Counted from the first letter of the stretch, positions 1 to 5,955 are shown. The stretch: DNA of 7,963 bases from Spirochaetota bacterium (GCA_018817865.1 JAHITG010000308.1:1-7963), one strand, 5' to 3'. Numbers and translations: made by a program. Notes: a model not told the origin generated them from the letters alone.

Positions 1-540
1 GAGGTCCTGGGTGGGGCAATAGCAGTAAATAACTCTTTCTTCGATCTTGGGAATATGGACCCGGAAACGATCCGTGCAAAATTGAATGTAGAGATATCGG
101 GTCTTGATATAGGGAAGTTAAAATTTGTAAAAGTTGAAAAGGGTGAAGATACCAGGATCTTTGCTAATATCCGGCTGAATGCAAAAGGAATTGATTTTAA
201 AAAACTGGCAAAGTTTGAAAATCCCGGCGATATCTCCGGTTCGTTCAATATTACTCATATCGGCAGTGAAGTTGCCTATAGACTGCTGGCAGCAATGGAC
301 CCAAACGGTAAAGACGGAAATGTCGGTTATGTAAAAGAACAGCTTTATAAAGGGGCAAAACCGGAGCTGTTAATTCTTGAATTGAAATATGGACAATTGA
401 TATCAAGGATGTGGCTGGATGTCGGTTCATTATTCGGTTTAGGGTTTATCAGATATCCCAGTCCTCCTAATCCGATAGAGTTTAAAGACATATCGATAGA
501 TGAGATCATGCAGAATTTTAAGCGATCCAAGCAGGGGTAA
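1..540 (+). CDS. C-terminal part of a probable AsmA/TamB-like envelope protein (5' end outside window)
   Basis: The reading frame is open from the first base (it begins E-V-L-G-G-A-I-A-V) and ends at TAA 538-540, so this is the last 179 residues of a longer protein; the ATG at 55 is an internal methionine. The visible part is rich in alternating beta-strand patterns (GLDIGKL, RIFANIRLNAKGIDF, GSFNITHIG). It then has a stretch AMDPNGKD..VGYVKEQLYKGAKPELLILELKYGQL, followed by a hydrophobic GLGFIRYP segment and a short lysine-rich end. From memory, 'GG.I.V' followed by 'l.i..ldl..l' and a late 'LDP..kD' stretch resembles the C-terminal ends of AsmA/YdbH/TamB-type proteins, which move or organise lipids between inner and outer membrane. 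That assignment is inference; no catalytic motif is seen. The stop is 71 bp upstream of the leuD start. Confidence 0.45.
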   Translation, partial: EVLGGAIAVNNSFFDLGNMDPETIRAKLNVEISGLDIGKLKFVKVEKGEDTRIFANIRLNAKGIDFKKLAKFENPGDISGSFNITHIGSEVAYRLLAAMDPNGKDGNVGYVKEQLYKGAKPELLILELKYGQLISRMWLDVGSLFGLGFIRYPSPPNPIEFKDISIDEIMQNFKRSKQG

Positions 541-549
541 ACATTTTAC

Positions 550-577
550 TTGAATTTGTTTTATAATTATATAGAAT
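550..577 (+). promoter_or_regulatory. Possible sigma70-type promoter for leuD
   Basis: TTGAAT (550-555) and TAGAAT (572-577) are separated by 16 bp, four of six and five of six matches to the consensus boxes. The predicted start near 584 would give a leader of about 28 nt that contains the leuD ribosome site. The region is AT-rich, so chance matches are easy. A better-looking TATAAT at 562-567 has no suitable -35 box. Confidence 0.3.
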
Positions 578-611
578 GTTCAGATCAGCAGTTCAGATAA
601 AGGAGAATGAG

Positions 612-1097
612 ATGGAGAATATGAAAGGTAAAGCCTGGAAGTTTGGAGAAAATATCAATACCGATGAGATCATTCCGGCGCGTTATTTAAATACATCAGA
701 TCCGGCAGAACTGGCAAAACACTTGATGGAAGACGCTGACCCCGAGTTCCCCGGGAAATATGCAAAGGGAGATATTATCGTGGGTGGGATCAATTTTGGG
801 TCCGGCTCCTCAAGAGAGCATGCCCCTCTTGCTATTAAAGCCGGCGGGATCTCGGCAGTTATTGCGGATTCCTTTGCAAGGATCTTCTTCAGGAATTCCA
901 TCAATATCGGACTTCCTATTATTGAAGTCGATGGAATATCAAAGAAGATAAGCACAGGAGATGAGCTGGAAATAGACCTTGATAATGGGGTGATAAGGAA
1001 TGTTACGGCAAAAGAAGAGTATAAGAGCCAGCCTTTTCCGCCTTTTATGCAGGAGATCATCAATGCCGGCGGCCTGATGAACCGGCTGAAAAAATAA
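612..1097 (+). CDS. leuD: 3-isopropylmalate dehydratase small subunit (short LeuD type)
   Basis: Small (swivel-domain) subunit of the heterodimeric isopropylmalate isomerase, which with LeuC interconverts 2- and 3-isopropylmalate in leucine synthesis in the cytoplasm. The ATG at 612 gives 161 residues, the usual length of the short, clostridial/archaeal-type LeuD, and is preceded by AAGGAG (600-605) with a 6-nt spacer. The in-frame ATG at 576 would add 12 unconserved residues and has no ribosome site. Family motifs are intact: NTDEIIPARYLN (residues 16-27; YLNT is the substrate-loop segment), GSGSSREHAP (63-72), SFARIFFRNSINIGLP (87-102) and the closing FPPFMQEIINAGGL. The 4Fe-4S cluster sits in LeuC, which is not in this window. 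Small subunits for homoaconitate or methylmalate substrates look similar, so the exact substrate is inferred. It is convergent with nadC, 22 bp away. Confidence 0.93.
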   Translation: MENMKGKAWKFGENINTDEIIPARYLNTSDPAELAKHLMEDADPEFPGKYAKGDIIVGGINFGSGSSREHAPLAIKAGGISAVIADSFARIFFRNSINIGLPIIEVDGISKKISTGDELEIDLDNGVIRNVTAKEEYKSQPFPPFMQEIINAGGLMNRLKK

Positions 1098-1119
1098 ATA
1101 TTATGACCTGATGACCGGT

Positions 1120-1977
1120 TTATCTGACAAGGATCAAAGAAAAATCCAGTGCCGGAGCACTGTGGGTAACAGCTCCAACGGATATAAAATTTATTCCCGT
1201 GGATGCGATCTTGCTGATATTTTTCAGGTTCACTCCCCCGGAAGCTTCAAGTTTGGCCCGGCCGTTATTGATCGAAGCAGCCTTTTTCATGTCTGACAGG
1301 GAAAAGTTATCAAGAAGAATATATTTTACTTTATGGTCCAGGGCGCTTTTTAATTCGTTCAGGTTTTCTACTTCTACTTCAAAATCCTGTTTGTAGCATT
1401 TCCTGATCTTTTGTAATGTTTTCTCTATTCCGCCATTCGCAACAATATGATTTTCCTTGATCAGGATCTCATCTGAAAGGTGGAGCCTGTGGTTTTTTCC
1501 TCCACCCGTTTGAACGGCGTATTTAGCGAGGTGCCTTAGTCCCGGTATTGTCTTTCTGGTATCCAAAACAGTCACATTATATTTTTTAGCGATCAGTACC
1601 ATCTTATTCGTATAGGTTGCGATCCCGGAAAGATGCTGAAGAAAATTAAGGGCTGTCCGTTCTGCTTCAAGTATAGCTTTTGTCTTCCCTTTTAATTTCA
1701 GGATCACATCACCTTTCCTGATCCTGTTACCGTCCTTTTTTAAGAACCTGATATTCATCCTGTTATCCATCAGTTTAAAGCATTGCCTGAGAATGTCCGT
1801 TCCGCATAGAATGCCGTTCTCTTTTGCAGTTATTATTGCTTCAGATATAGATGTTTCAGGGATCAGCATTTCAGACGTAATATCTTTTCTTGGAATATCT
1901 TCTTTGAGTGCATTTTTTATTACATTTGCCAGGTCAATGTCGTAGCTCTTTTTTAATATCTGTGTTCTGAATTTCAT
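1120..1977 (-). CDS. nadC: Nicotinate-nucleotide pyrophosphorylase (quinolinate phosphoribosyltransferase)
   Basis: Converts quinolinate and PRPP to nicotinate mononucleotide, CO2 and PPi, the entry of de novo NAD synthesis into the pyridine nucleotide pool. The 285-residue product has the normal length. Motifs in order: KEDIPRKDIT (residues 25-34), AERTALNFLQHLSGIAT (105-121), LDTRKTIPGLR (138-148) followed by KYAVQTGGGKNHR (152-164), LSDEILIKENH (167-177), FEVEVENLNE (199-208), LLDNFS (221-226), LEASGGV (243-249) and the end segment FISVGAVTHSAPALD. These include the basic residues that bind the phosphates and carboxylates. It is the last gene of the purE-purC-guaA-nadC operon, starting 11 nt after the guaA stop; the ribosome site is weak, so translational coupling is likely. 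nadA and nadB are not in the window. Confidence 0.96.
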   Translation of the reverse strand: MKFRTQILKKSYDIDLANVIKNALKEDIPRKDITSEMLIPETSISEAIITAKENGILCGTDILRQCFKLMDNRMNIRFLKKDGNRIRKGDVILKLKGKTKAILEAERTALNFLQHLSGIATYTNKMVLIAKKYNVTVLDTRKTIPGLRHLAKYAVQTGGGKNHRLHLSDEILIKENHIVANGGIEKTLQKIRKCYKQDFEVEVENLNELKSALDHKVKYILLDNFSLSDMKKAASINNGRAKLEASGGVNLKNISKIASTGINFISVGAVTHSAPALDFSLILVR

Positions 1978-1988
1978 TTAAAATTAAA

Positions 1989-3518
1989 TTATTCCCATTC
2001 TATGGTAGCAGGTGGTTTGGAGGATGTGTCATATACTACTCTGTTGATACCGTCTACCTCATTGATGATCCTGTTGGAGATCTTCTGCAGGAGGGGGTAG
2101 GGTAGTTTTACCCAATCGGCAGTCATGCCATCCAGGCTTTCTACGGCCCGTATTGCGATCACATTCTGGTATGTTCTGGAGTCCCCCATGACACCTACTG
2201 ATTTTACAGGCAAAAGCACTCCAAAAGCCTGCCAGATCTTGCGGTAATCCATGTTTTTTTCTATTTCATATCTGATAATATAGTCCGCTTCTTTCAGTAC
2301 AGCCAGCCGCCCTTTGGTAACTTCTCCAAGTATCCTGATAGCAAGACCCGGTCCCGGAAAAGGCATTCGCCAGATGATCGCCTCCGGTATACCCATCTGT
2401 TTACCTATTATCCGTACTTCATCTTTGAACAGGAGTTTGAACGGTTCAATTACGCGATCTTCTTTAATCAATTGGAGGATCTCTTTCACGCGGTTATGAT
2501 GAGTCTTGATGGTTGCCGATGGTCCGACAACGGATACGCTTTCTATCACGTCCGGGTACAAAGTTCCCTGTGCCAGGAGGTCTCCTTTTTGCAGATGTTT
2601 AAAAAAGACATCTACAAAGACCTTTCCTATTATTTTTCTCTTTTTCTCAGGGTCCACTGCACCTCTCAACTGCCTGAGGAATATTTGAGATGCGTTAATG
2701 TATTTAACCGGTATCTTTAAAACATTTCTTAAATTATGCAGTACTTCCTTCTCTTCATCTTTGCGTAAAACGCCGTTGTTAATAAAAACAGGTTTCAATC
2801 TTTTCCCTATTGTTTTATAAAGCAGAGAGGTCATGATCGTAGAATCAACCCCTCCGGATACGGCACAGAGCACTTTTTTATTCTCCGTTTTTTGTAATAT
2901 ATCCTGCCGGACTCGTTGCAGTATTTTAGAAGGGTCCCAATCCTTTTTGCATTTTGCGATCTTAAAAATAAAGTTTTTAAAAATAAGGTTACCCTGCCGG
3001 GTATGAGTGACTTCAGGGTGGAACTGGATGCCGTAGATATTTTCCCTCTCCATGGAAGCAATGGGAATTGTCTCTGTTCTGGAAGTGATCTTGAATCCCT
3101 GTGGTGTTTTTATAACTACATCCTTATGGCTCATCCATATCTTTGTATCTTTTTTTGTGCCGGCAAGAAGCGGGCTTTTACCTGTACTCTTCAGGTTTTG
3201 AAGTCCGTATTCACCTTTATCAAATTTTTTTGTTGTTCCATTTAAAAGAAGGGAAATCAGCTGCATGCCATAGCAGATACCGAGGATCGGTACGGGGAGG
3301 TCAAAGACCTCTTTTTTAATTCTGGGTGCCCCTTTTTCATAAACGGATGAAGGCCCGCCGGAAAGGATGATGGCTTTAGGCCCTTTGGCTTTTATCCGAG
3401 CCAGCGGTATGGTATACGGCACGATCTCACAGAAGACACCTGTTTCACGGACTCTCCGTGCAATGAGATGGGTGTACTGTCCCCCGAAATCTAATAATAG
3501 CACCTGAACCTGTTTCAT
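1989..3518 (-). CDS. guaA: GMP synthase (glutamine-hydrolysing)
   Basis: Converts XMP to GMP using ATP and glutamine; a single-chain two-domain cytoplasmic enzyme. At 509 residues it is full length. The N-terminal class I glutamine amidotransferase domain (about 1-190) carries the catalytic triad: Cys82 in GICYGMQ, and His167 and Glu169 in FHPEV. The ATP-pyrophosphatase domain follows, with the PP-loop SGGVDS at 221-226. The C-terminal dimerisation domain ends in the standard VDGINRVVYDTSSKPPATIEWE block (written here only as a landmark, with the last residues being the canonical TIEWE terminus). The RGAVDPEKKRKIIG and AQGTLYPDVIES motifs are also present. It starts 21 nt after the purC stop in the same operon and has only a weak ribosome site (AGAG). 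No residue expected for activity is missing. Confidence 0.97.
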   Translation of the reverse strand: MKQVQVLLLDFGGQYTHLIARRVRETGVFCEIVPYTIPLARIKAKGPKAIILSGGPSSVYEKGAPRIKKEVFDLPVPILGICYGMQLISLLLNGTTKKFDKGEYGLQNLKSTGKSPLLAGTKKDTKIWMSHKDVVIKTPQGFKITSRTETIPIASMERENIYGIQFHPEVTHTRQGNLIFKNFIFKIAKCKKDWDPSKILQRVRQDILQKTENKKVLCAVSGGVDSTIMTSLLYKTIGKRLKPVFINNGVLRKDEEKEVLHNLRNVLKIPVKYINASQIFLRQLRGAVDPEKKRKIIGKVFVDVFFKHLQKGDLLAQGTLYPDVIESVSVVGPSATIKTHHNRVKEILQLIKEDRVIEPFKLLFKDEVRIIGKQMGIPEAIIWRMPFPGPGLAIRILGEVTKGRLAVLKEADYIIRYEIEKNMDYRKIWQAFGVLLPVKSVGVMGDSRTYQNVIAIRAVESLDGMTADWVKLPYPLLQKISNRIINEVDGINRVVYDTSSKPPATIEWE

Positions 3519-3539
3519 AGATTACTCTAATGATGTGAT

Positions 3540-4568
3540 TTACTTAATATATTTTTCCATTCCCTGAATAATAGTATCCATATCAGGAACGCCTTTGAAG
3601 AATTCTTTACCTGTTATCTGATTGGCAGTAGTCTTATACATTGCTGCAAAAAGATCTTTAAACTCTTTGGGAAGCTTCTCGGGTTCTTCACCCACGATCT
3701 CCTTCCATTTAAAGCGGTCTGCCTGTTTTGCTTTTTCCACCTTTTGAAACCATTCCGTCTGCCTGTAATACTTCCTCGCGATCTCTTTACTGACCGGGTG
3801 GTCTTTGTAATTAAAACGACATTCATCAAGGGTCCCCAATGTGTCTACTACAATGATCTCCCTGTTCTCGTTAAATGCCAGTTCTATTTTACCGTCTTCA
3901 TTGATCATACCTATGCGCCGGGCATCCTCGGTAATGATATCATTCACTTTTGATGTGATCCCCCGGATCTTCCTTATCTCTTCGTCACTTAAAGCAGCCA
4001 TCTCTTTTGCTTCATCCCAGGTTATGTATCTGTCATTCACTTCAAGTTTTGTTGAAATATCAAACAGGGGTATATCAAGCACCTGGCCGGCTTTCGGGTA
4101 TTCCTTCAAGCCGAAATACTCGGGTGTTACTTCACCTTTTTCCAGCCTTTTAAAAACACTGCTGTTTTCAGGAAGGCGGTTGCGATAAATGATCTCAAAG
4201 GGGATAAGGAAATTGTTCTGTTCCGTTTTATAGACCGTATAGTTATAGATATTATTCTTTAAAGCGGGTTTTACTACCCGCACAAGGCTTACTTCTATTG
4301 AATTGGACGGAATATCAATGCTGTCAAGTGTTTTCACTTCATCTTTTTCATTCATAATACCAAGGTAATGGGTCTTGATTCCCTTTCGTTTTAGTTTTTC
4401 CAGAAAATATCCGGATAAAAGAGCCAGTGATTTCCCTTTGTCATCTATCTGATCCGGCATTTCACCCCAGTCAAAAACGGAATACCGGTCAGAAAAAACA
4501 AATCTTCCCCTGCCCAGGCTCTTCCCTGATGCCTCTTCGATTATTTGCAGGTCCTTTACACTACCCAT
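3540..4568 (-). CDS. purC: SAICAR synthase, long form
   Basis: Joins CAIR and aspartate using ATP to make SAICAR in purine synthesis. The 342-residue product is about 100 residues longer than the common bacterial PurC (about 240). Visible family elements: FSDRYSVFD (25-33), the ATP-site KGKS (44-47), GIKTHYL (63-69), FEIIYRN (124-130), FDISTKLEVNDR (169-180) and VDTLGTLDECRF (241-252). The usual DxKxEFG stretch reads DGKIELA (225-231), keeping Asp, Lys and Glu but not the FG. The extra length lies in the N-terminal segment, in a middle insert and in a C-terminal helical tail from about 265 onward. Its start overlaps the purE stop by 8 nt (ATGGGTAG), so translation is coupled to the gene making its substrate. 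Function is well supported by motifs plus context; the long subtype is recognised only from memory. Confidence 0.88.
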   Translation of the reverse strand: MGSVKDLQIIEEASGKSLGRGRFVFSDRYSVFDWGEMPDQIDDKGKSLALLSGYFLEKLKRKGIKTHYLGIMNEKDEVKTLDSIDIPSNSIEVSLVRVVKPALKNNIYNYTVYKTEQNNFLIPFEIIYRNRLPENSSVFKRLEKGEVTPEYFGLKEYPKAGQVLDIPLFDISTKLEVNDRYITWDEAKEMAALSDEEIRKIRGITSKVNDIITEDARRIGMINEDGKIELAFNENREIIVVDTLGTLDECRFNYKDHPVSKEIARKYYRQTEWFQKVEKAKQADRFKWKEIVGEEPEKLPKEFKDLFAAMYKTTANQITGKEFFKGVPDMDTIIQGMEKYIK

Positions 4569-5025
4569 TGCTTACCTCTTTATCTTTTTTGTCGATCTTA
4601 TCTTTGGCTTTATTCTGATGTTTTTGGATCTCCTGCTGAAGACCTTTATTCTGAAGAGCCAGTATTTTTAAGGCTGCCAGTGCTGCATTCTCCGGATTCA
4701 GTACTACCATAGGAGCAACTCCGGAAGGCATGCTTAAACTGGAGAATAGATCCGTGTCAAATTTATCTTTTTTTAATGGAGGGCATGAAATAACAGGATA
4801 GATCGTATTGGCATCAACAAAGGCGCTCAAAGCATTACTCTTTCCCGCCACTGTGATATAAACAACATCTTTTTCTTTTTCAATGATCTTCAGGACGTTT
4901 AAAGGAGTTTTATGAGCTGAGGAGATCCTCAGCTGGGCAGGAACTTTGAATTGTTCGATAAAATTCAGGATCCTGCTTGAAAATTCAAGGTCTTTATCCG
5001 ACCCCATGATAATGACTACCTTCAA
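4561..5025 (-). CDS. purE: AIR carboxylase, PurE class II type
   Basis: Makes CAIR from AIR in purine synthesis. The 154-residue product has GSDKD (8-12), SAHKTP (36-41), AGKSNALSAF (60-69), NTIYPVISCPP (73-83) and SSLSMPSG (95-102). Ordinary bacterial PurE (class I, N5-CAIR mutase) has AGGAAHLPG and a PVIGVP segment here. The AGKSNALS and YPVISCPPL forms instead match the carboxylase domain of animal PAICS (AGRSNGLG, YPVISCPPL as I recall it) and the Treponema-type bacterial enzymes, which use CO2 directly and do not need PurK. The last ~29 residues are a charged lysine-rich tail. The start is TTG at 5023-5025, with a strong AAGGAGG (complement of 5034-5040) and an 8-nt spacer. First gene of the operon; the 3' end overlaps purC by 8 nt. 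Confidence 0.92.
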   Translation of the reverse strand: MKVVIIMGSDKDLEFSSRILNFIEQFKVPAQLRISSAHKTPLNVLKIIEKEKDVVYITVAGKSNALSAFVDANTIYPVISCPPLKKDKFDTDLFSSLSMPSGVAPMVVLNPENAALAALKILALQNKGLQQEIQKHQNKAKDKIDKKDKEVSNG

Positions 5026-5033
5026 TAGTTCAC

Positions 5034-5040
5034 CCTCCTT
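5034..5040 (-). promoter_or_regulatory. Strong ribosome binding site that fixes the TTG start of purE
   Basis: On the minus strand this reads AAGGAGG and continues GTGA, with an 8-nt spacer to the TTG at 5025-5023. The next methionine codon (residue 7) lies within the conserved first beta strand, so the TTG start is required for a complete PurE. Confidence 0.8.
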
Positions 5041-5057
5041 ATAAAGAGTTTTGAATA

Positions 5058-5085
5058 ACTATAAATGATTATTTTTTAAAGTCAA
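5058..5085 (-). promoter_or_regulatory. Promoter of the purE-purC-guaA-nadC operon
   Basis: On the minus strand TTGACT (complement of 5080-5085) and TATAGT (complement of 5058-5063) are separated by 16 bp, each five of six matches to the sigma70 consensus. The predicted start near 5051 gives a leader of about 26 nt that includes the purE ribosome site. This leader is too short for a riboswitch. The -35 box lies only 9 bp from the left end of the palindromic element. Confidence 0.6.
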
Positions 5086-5107
5086 TGATTTTTTATTGGT
5101 GCCAGGT

Positions 5108-5177
5108 CTTAACATTATCACTTTTTAGAGTTGTTATTAATAAGTAAAAGTAAAATAAAAAAAGTGATAATGTTAAG
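5108..5177. repeat. 19-bp perfect inverted repeat (left hairpin of the element)
   Basis: CTTAACATTATCACTTTTT at 5108-5126 is exactly complementary to 5159-5177, with a 32-nt AT-rich loop. The last five bases of the right arm (TTAAG) are shared with the next stem, so the two structures compete or form a branched junction. It is not a usual terminator: the loop is long, the stem AT-rich and no U-run follows. Confidence 0.75.
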
Positions 5178-5318
5178 GGTCTGTTACCCAAATGGATTAA
5201 ACAAAGGTAGCCGCAGGCTTTAGCCTGCGTAATGGTTTAATAATGTCATTAAACGCAAGCTAAAGCTTGCGACTACCACTATTTGATAATATTATCCATT
5301 TGGGCAACAACCCCTTAA
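5173..5318. repeat. Imperfect 28-bp inverted repeat enclosing the REP-like hairpins
   Basis: Left arm 5173-5200 and right arm 5291-5318 are complementary at 23 of 28 positions. This includes two uninterrupted blocks, TTAAGGG (with 5312-5318) and CCCAAATGGAT (5187-5197 with 5294-5304), plus TGTT/AACA between them. The arms bracket the pair of REP-like units at 5206-5277. Confidence 0.7.
5206..5277. repeat. REPIN-like pair: two inverted GTAG-plus-hairpin units
   Basis: Unit 1 (5206-5229, plus) is GGTAGC followed by the hairpin CGCAGGCT-TT-AGCCTGCG. Unit 2 (5277-5254, minus) is GGTAGT followed by CGCAAGCT-TT-AGCTTGCG. The 24-bp units match at 21 positions; two of the three differences are a paired change (G-C in unit 1, A-T in unit 2) that keeps the 8-bp stem. 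A GTAG tetranucleotide 5' of a short palindrome is a hallmark of REP sequences recognised by RAYT (TnpA-REP) proteins, and two inverted REPs form a REPIN/BIME. The 24-nt spacer (5230-5253) contains its own TTTAAT/ATTAAA inverted repeat. The structure is certain; the RAYT link is inferred from known REP architecture. Confidence 0.75.
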
Positions 5319-5338
5319 GACCGGGCATCAATATATTA

Positions 5339-5365
5339 TTGGAATTATTAATTAAAAAGTATAAT
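5339..5365 (+). promoter_or_regulatory. Probable rsmD promoter with start point at or next to the ATG
   Basis: A perfect TATAAT (5360-5365) is preceded by TTGGAA (5339-5344) with a 15-bp spacer, slightly short (ATTGGA at 5338 would give 16). The predicted transcription start is near 5372, and the rsmD ATG is at 5375, leaving a leader of 0-3 nt. No purine-rich ribosome site lies before the ATG. The -35 box begins 7 bp outside the palindromic element. Confidence 0.45.
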
Positions 5366-5374
5366 TTTGTCTTC

Positions 5375-5926
5375 ATGAAGATCATTTCAGGTAAATATAA
5401 AAATCGCGGGCTGTTTGTACCAAAAGACAGATCACATATCAGGATGACCACCGGACTGGTCAGGAAAGTGATCGCAGATATTTTCAGGGAGCAGATAACC
5501 GGTGCAGTGGTCCTTGAATTATTTGCCGGTATAGGAAGTGTCGGTCTGGAACTGTTAAGTAATGGTGCGAAAAAAGTGATCTTTGCTGAAATAAATAAAA
5601 AATATTGCGATATCATCAGAAAAAATTGCGAAAAGATGAAAGTGGAGAAGGAACATTACAGCGTTATCCCTTTTTCCTATGAAAGAGCCCTTCAGTTCTC
5701 AAAAAATGAAGGTCCGTTCGGGATTGTTTATCTTGACCCTCCTTACGCTGATAATCTTGTGAATAAAACAATACAGGCACTATCAGATGTTAAGATCTGT
5801 GACAGTAAGACGATTATTATTGCCGAACATCATTTTAAAGAAAAGACTCCGGATCACATCGGGGATTTCAGGAAGACAGATTCGAGGAAGTACGGCATGA
5901 CCGTTCTGGACTTTTTTATGCATTAA
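5375..5926 (+). CDS. rsmD: 16S rRNA (guanine-N2)-methyltransferase RsmD
   Basis: SAM-dependent enzyme that methylates a guanine (G966 in E. coli numbering) of 16S rRNA during small-subunit assembly. The 183-residue product has the family's usual length and opening, MKIISGKYKNRGL. Then come RMTTGLVRKVIADIF (23-37; the RPTtdrvREalF region), the SAM-binding LELFAGIGSVGLELLS (47-62), the acidic residue in VIFAEIN (68-74), the catalytic LDPPY (120-124) and the closing KYGMTVLDFF. The frame is open upstream to 5267, but those residues cross the palindromic element and precede the conserved start, so ATG 5375 is chosen. No Shine-Dalgarno site precedes it. The TAA stop lies inside an 11-bp match to the terminus of the upstream repeat element. 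Divergent from purE. Confidence 0.92.
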   Translation: MKIISGKYKNRGLFVPKDRSHIRMTTGLVRKVIADIFREQITGAVVLELFAGIGSVGLELLSNGAKKVIFAEINKKYCDIIRKNCEKMKVEKEHYSVIPFSYERALQFSKNEGPFGIVYLDPPYADNLVNKTIQALSDVKICDSKTIIIAEHHFKEKTPDHIGDFRKTDSRKYGMTVLDFFMH

Positions 5927-5933
5927 GACCTGG
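5923..5933 (+). repeat. Fragment matching the palindromic element's terminal repeat
   Basis: TTAAGACCTGG is identical to the reverse complement of the element's left terminus (within 5095-5112), in the same orientation as its right terminus (5315-5332). Similarity may continue weakly to 5938. It includes the rsmD stop codon (5924-5926). An exact 11-bp match by chance in 8 kb is unlikely but not impossible, so a solo or decayed element end is a suggestion only. Confidence 0.35.
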
Positions 5934-5955
5934 TAGCATAAAACTAAAATATTGA

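Larger units (their letters stand above)
5095..5332. mobile_element. MITE-like nested palindromic element with 18-bp terminal inverted repeats
   Basis: The ends are ATTGGTGCCAGGTCTTAA (5095-5112) and TTAAGACCGGGCATCAAT (5315-5332), inverted repeats matching at 16 of 18 positions. Between them lie a 19-bp perfect stem (5108-5126 with 5159-5177), a longer imperfect stem (5173-5200 with 5291-5318) and two REP-like hairpins (5206-5277). No convincing open reading frame is present, so if it is mobile it depends on a transposase elsewhere. The ends resemble, from memory, sequences that flank Y1/RAYT-family transposases. No target-site duplication is evident. It fills the space between the divergent purE and rsmD promoters without interrupting either. 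The inverted repeats are directly visible; mobility is inferred. Confidence 0.55.

Noticed and set aside
562..567. TATAAT as the -10 box of the leuD promoter
   Set aside because: No -35 box lies 15-19 bp upstream; the TTGAAT/TAGAAT pair fits better, though still weakly.
683..1063. Minus-strand open frame of 126 codons inside leuD
   Set aside because: Antisense shadow of a clearly conserved gene with no family match; similar shadows occur inside guaA, purC and leuS.
1081..1119. Possible bidirectional terminator between leuD and nadC
   Set aside because: Only a 5-bp ACCGG/CCGGT pairing with a 29-nt loop can be found, and no U-run follows on either strand.
5026..5057. Purine riboswitch ahead of purE
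   Set aside because: The predicted leader is about 26 nt and is taken up by the ribosome site, too short for any known purine or PRPP riboswitch.
5108..5177. Rho-independent terminator for a transcript across the intergenic region
   Set aside because: The loop is 32 nt, the stem is AT-rich and no T-run follows the 3' arm; no gene ends here either, since purE and rsmD diverge.
5206..5277. CRISPR-like repeats
   Set aside because: There are only two units, in inverted orientation, with a palindromic spacer and no cas genes; REP/REPIN structure explains them.
5267..5374. N-terminal extension of rsmD back to an upstream ATG
   Set aside because: It crosses the inverted-repeat element and the predicted promoter, and the RsmD family begins at the MKIISGKY sequence encoded from 5375.
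5260..5616. Minus-strand open frame of 118 codons
   Set aside because: It lies antisense to rsmD and the repeat element, has no ribosome site or recognisable motif, and is explained as a shadow of rsmD.
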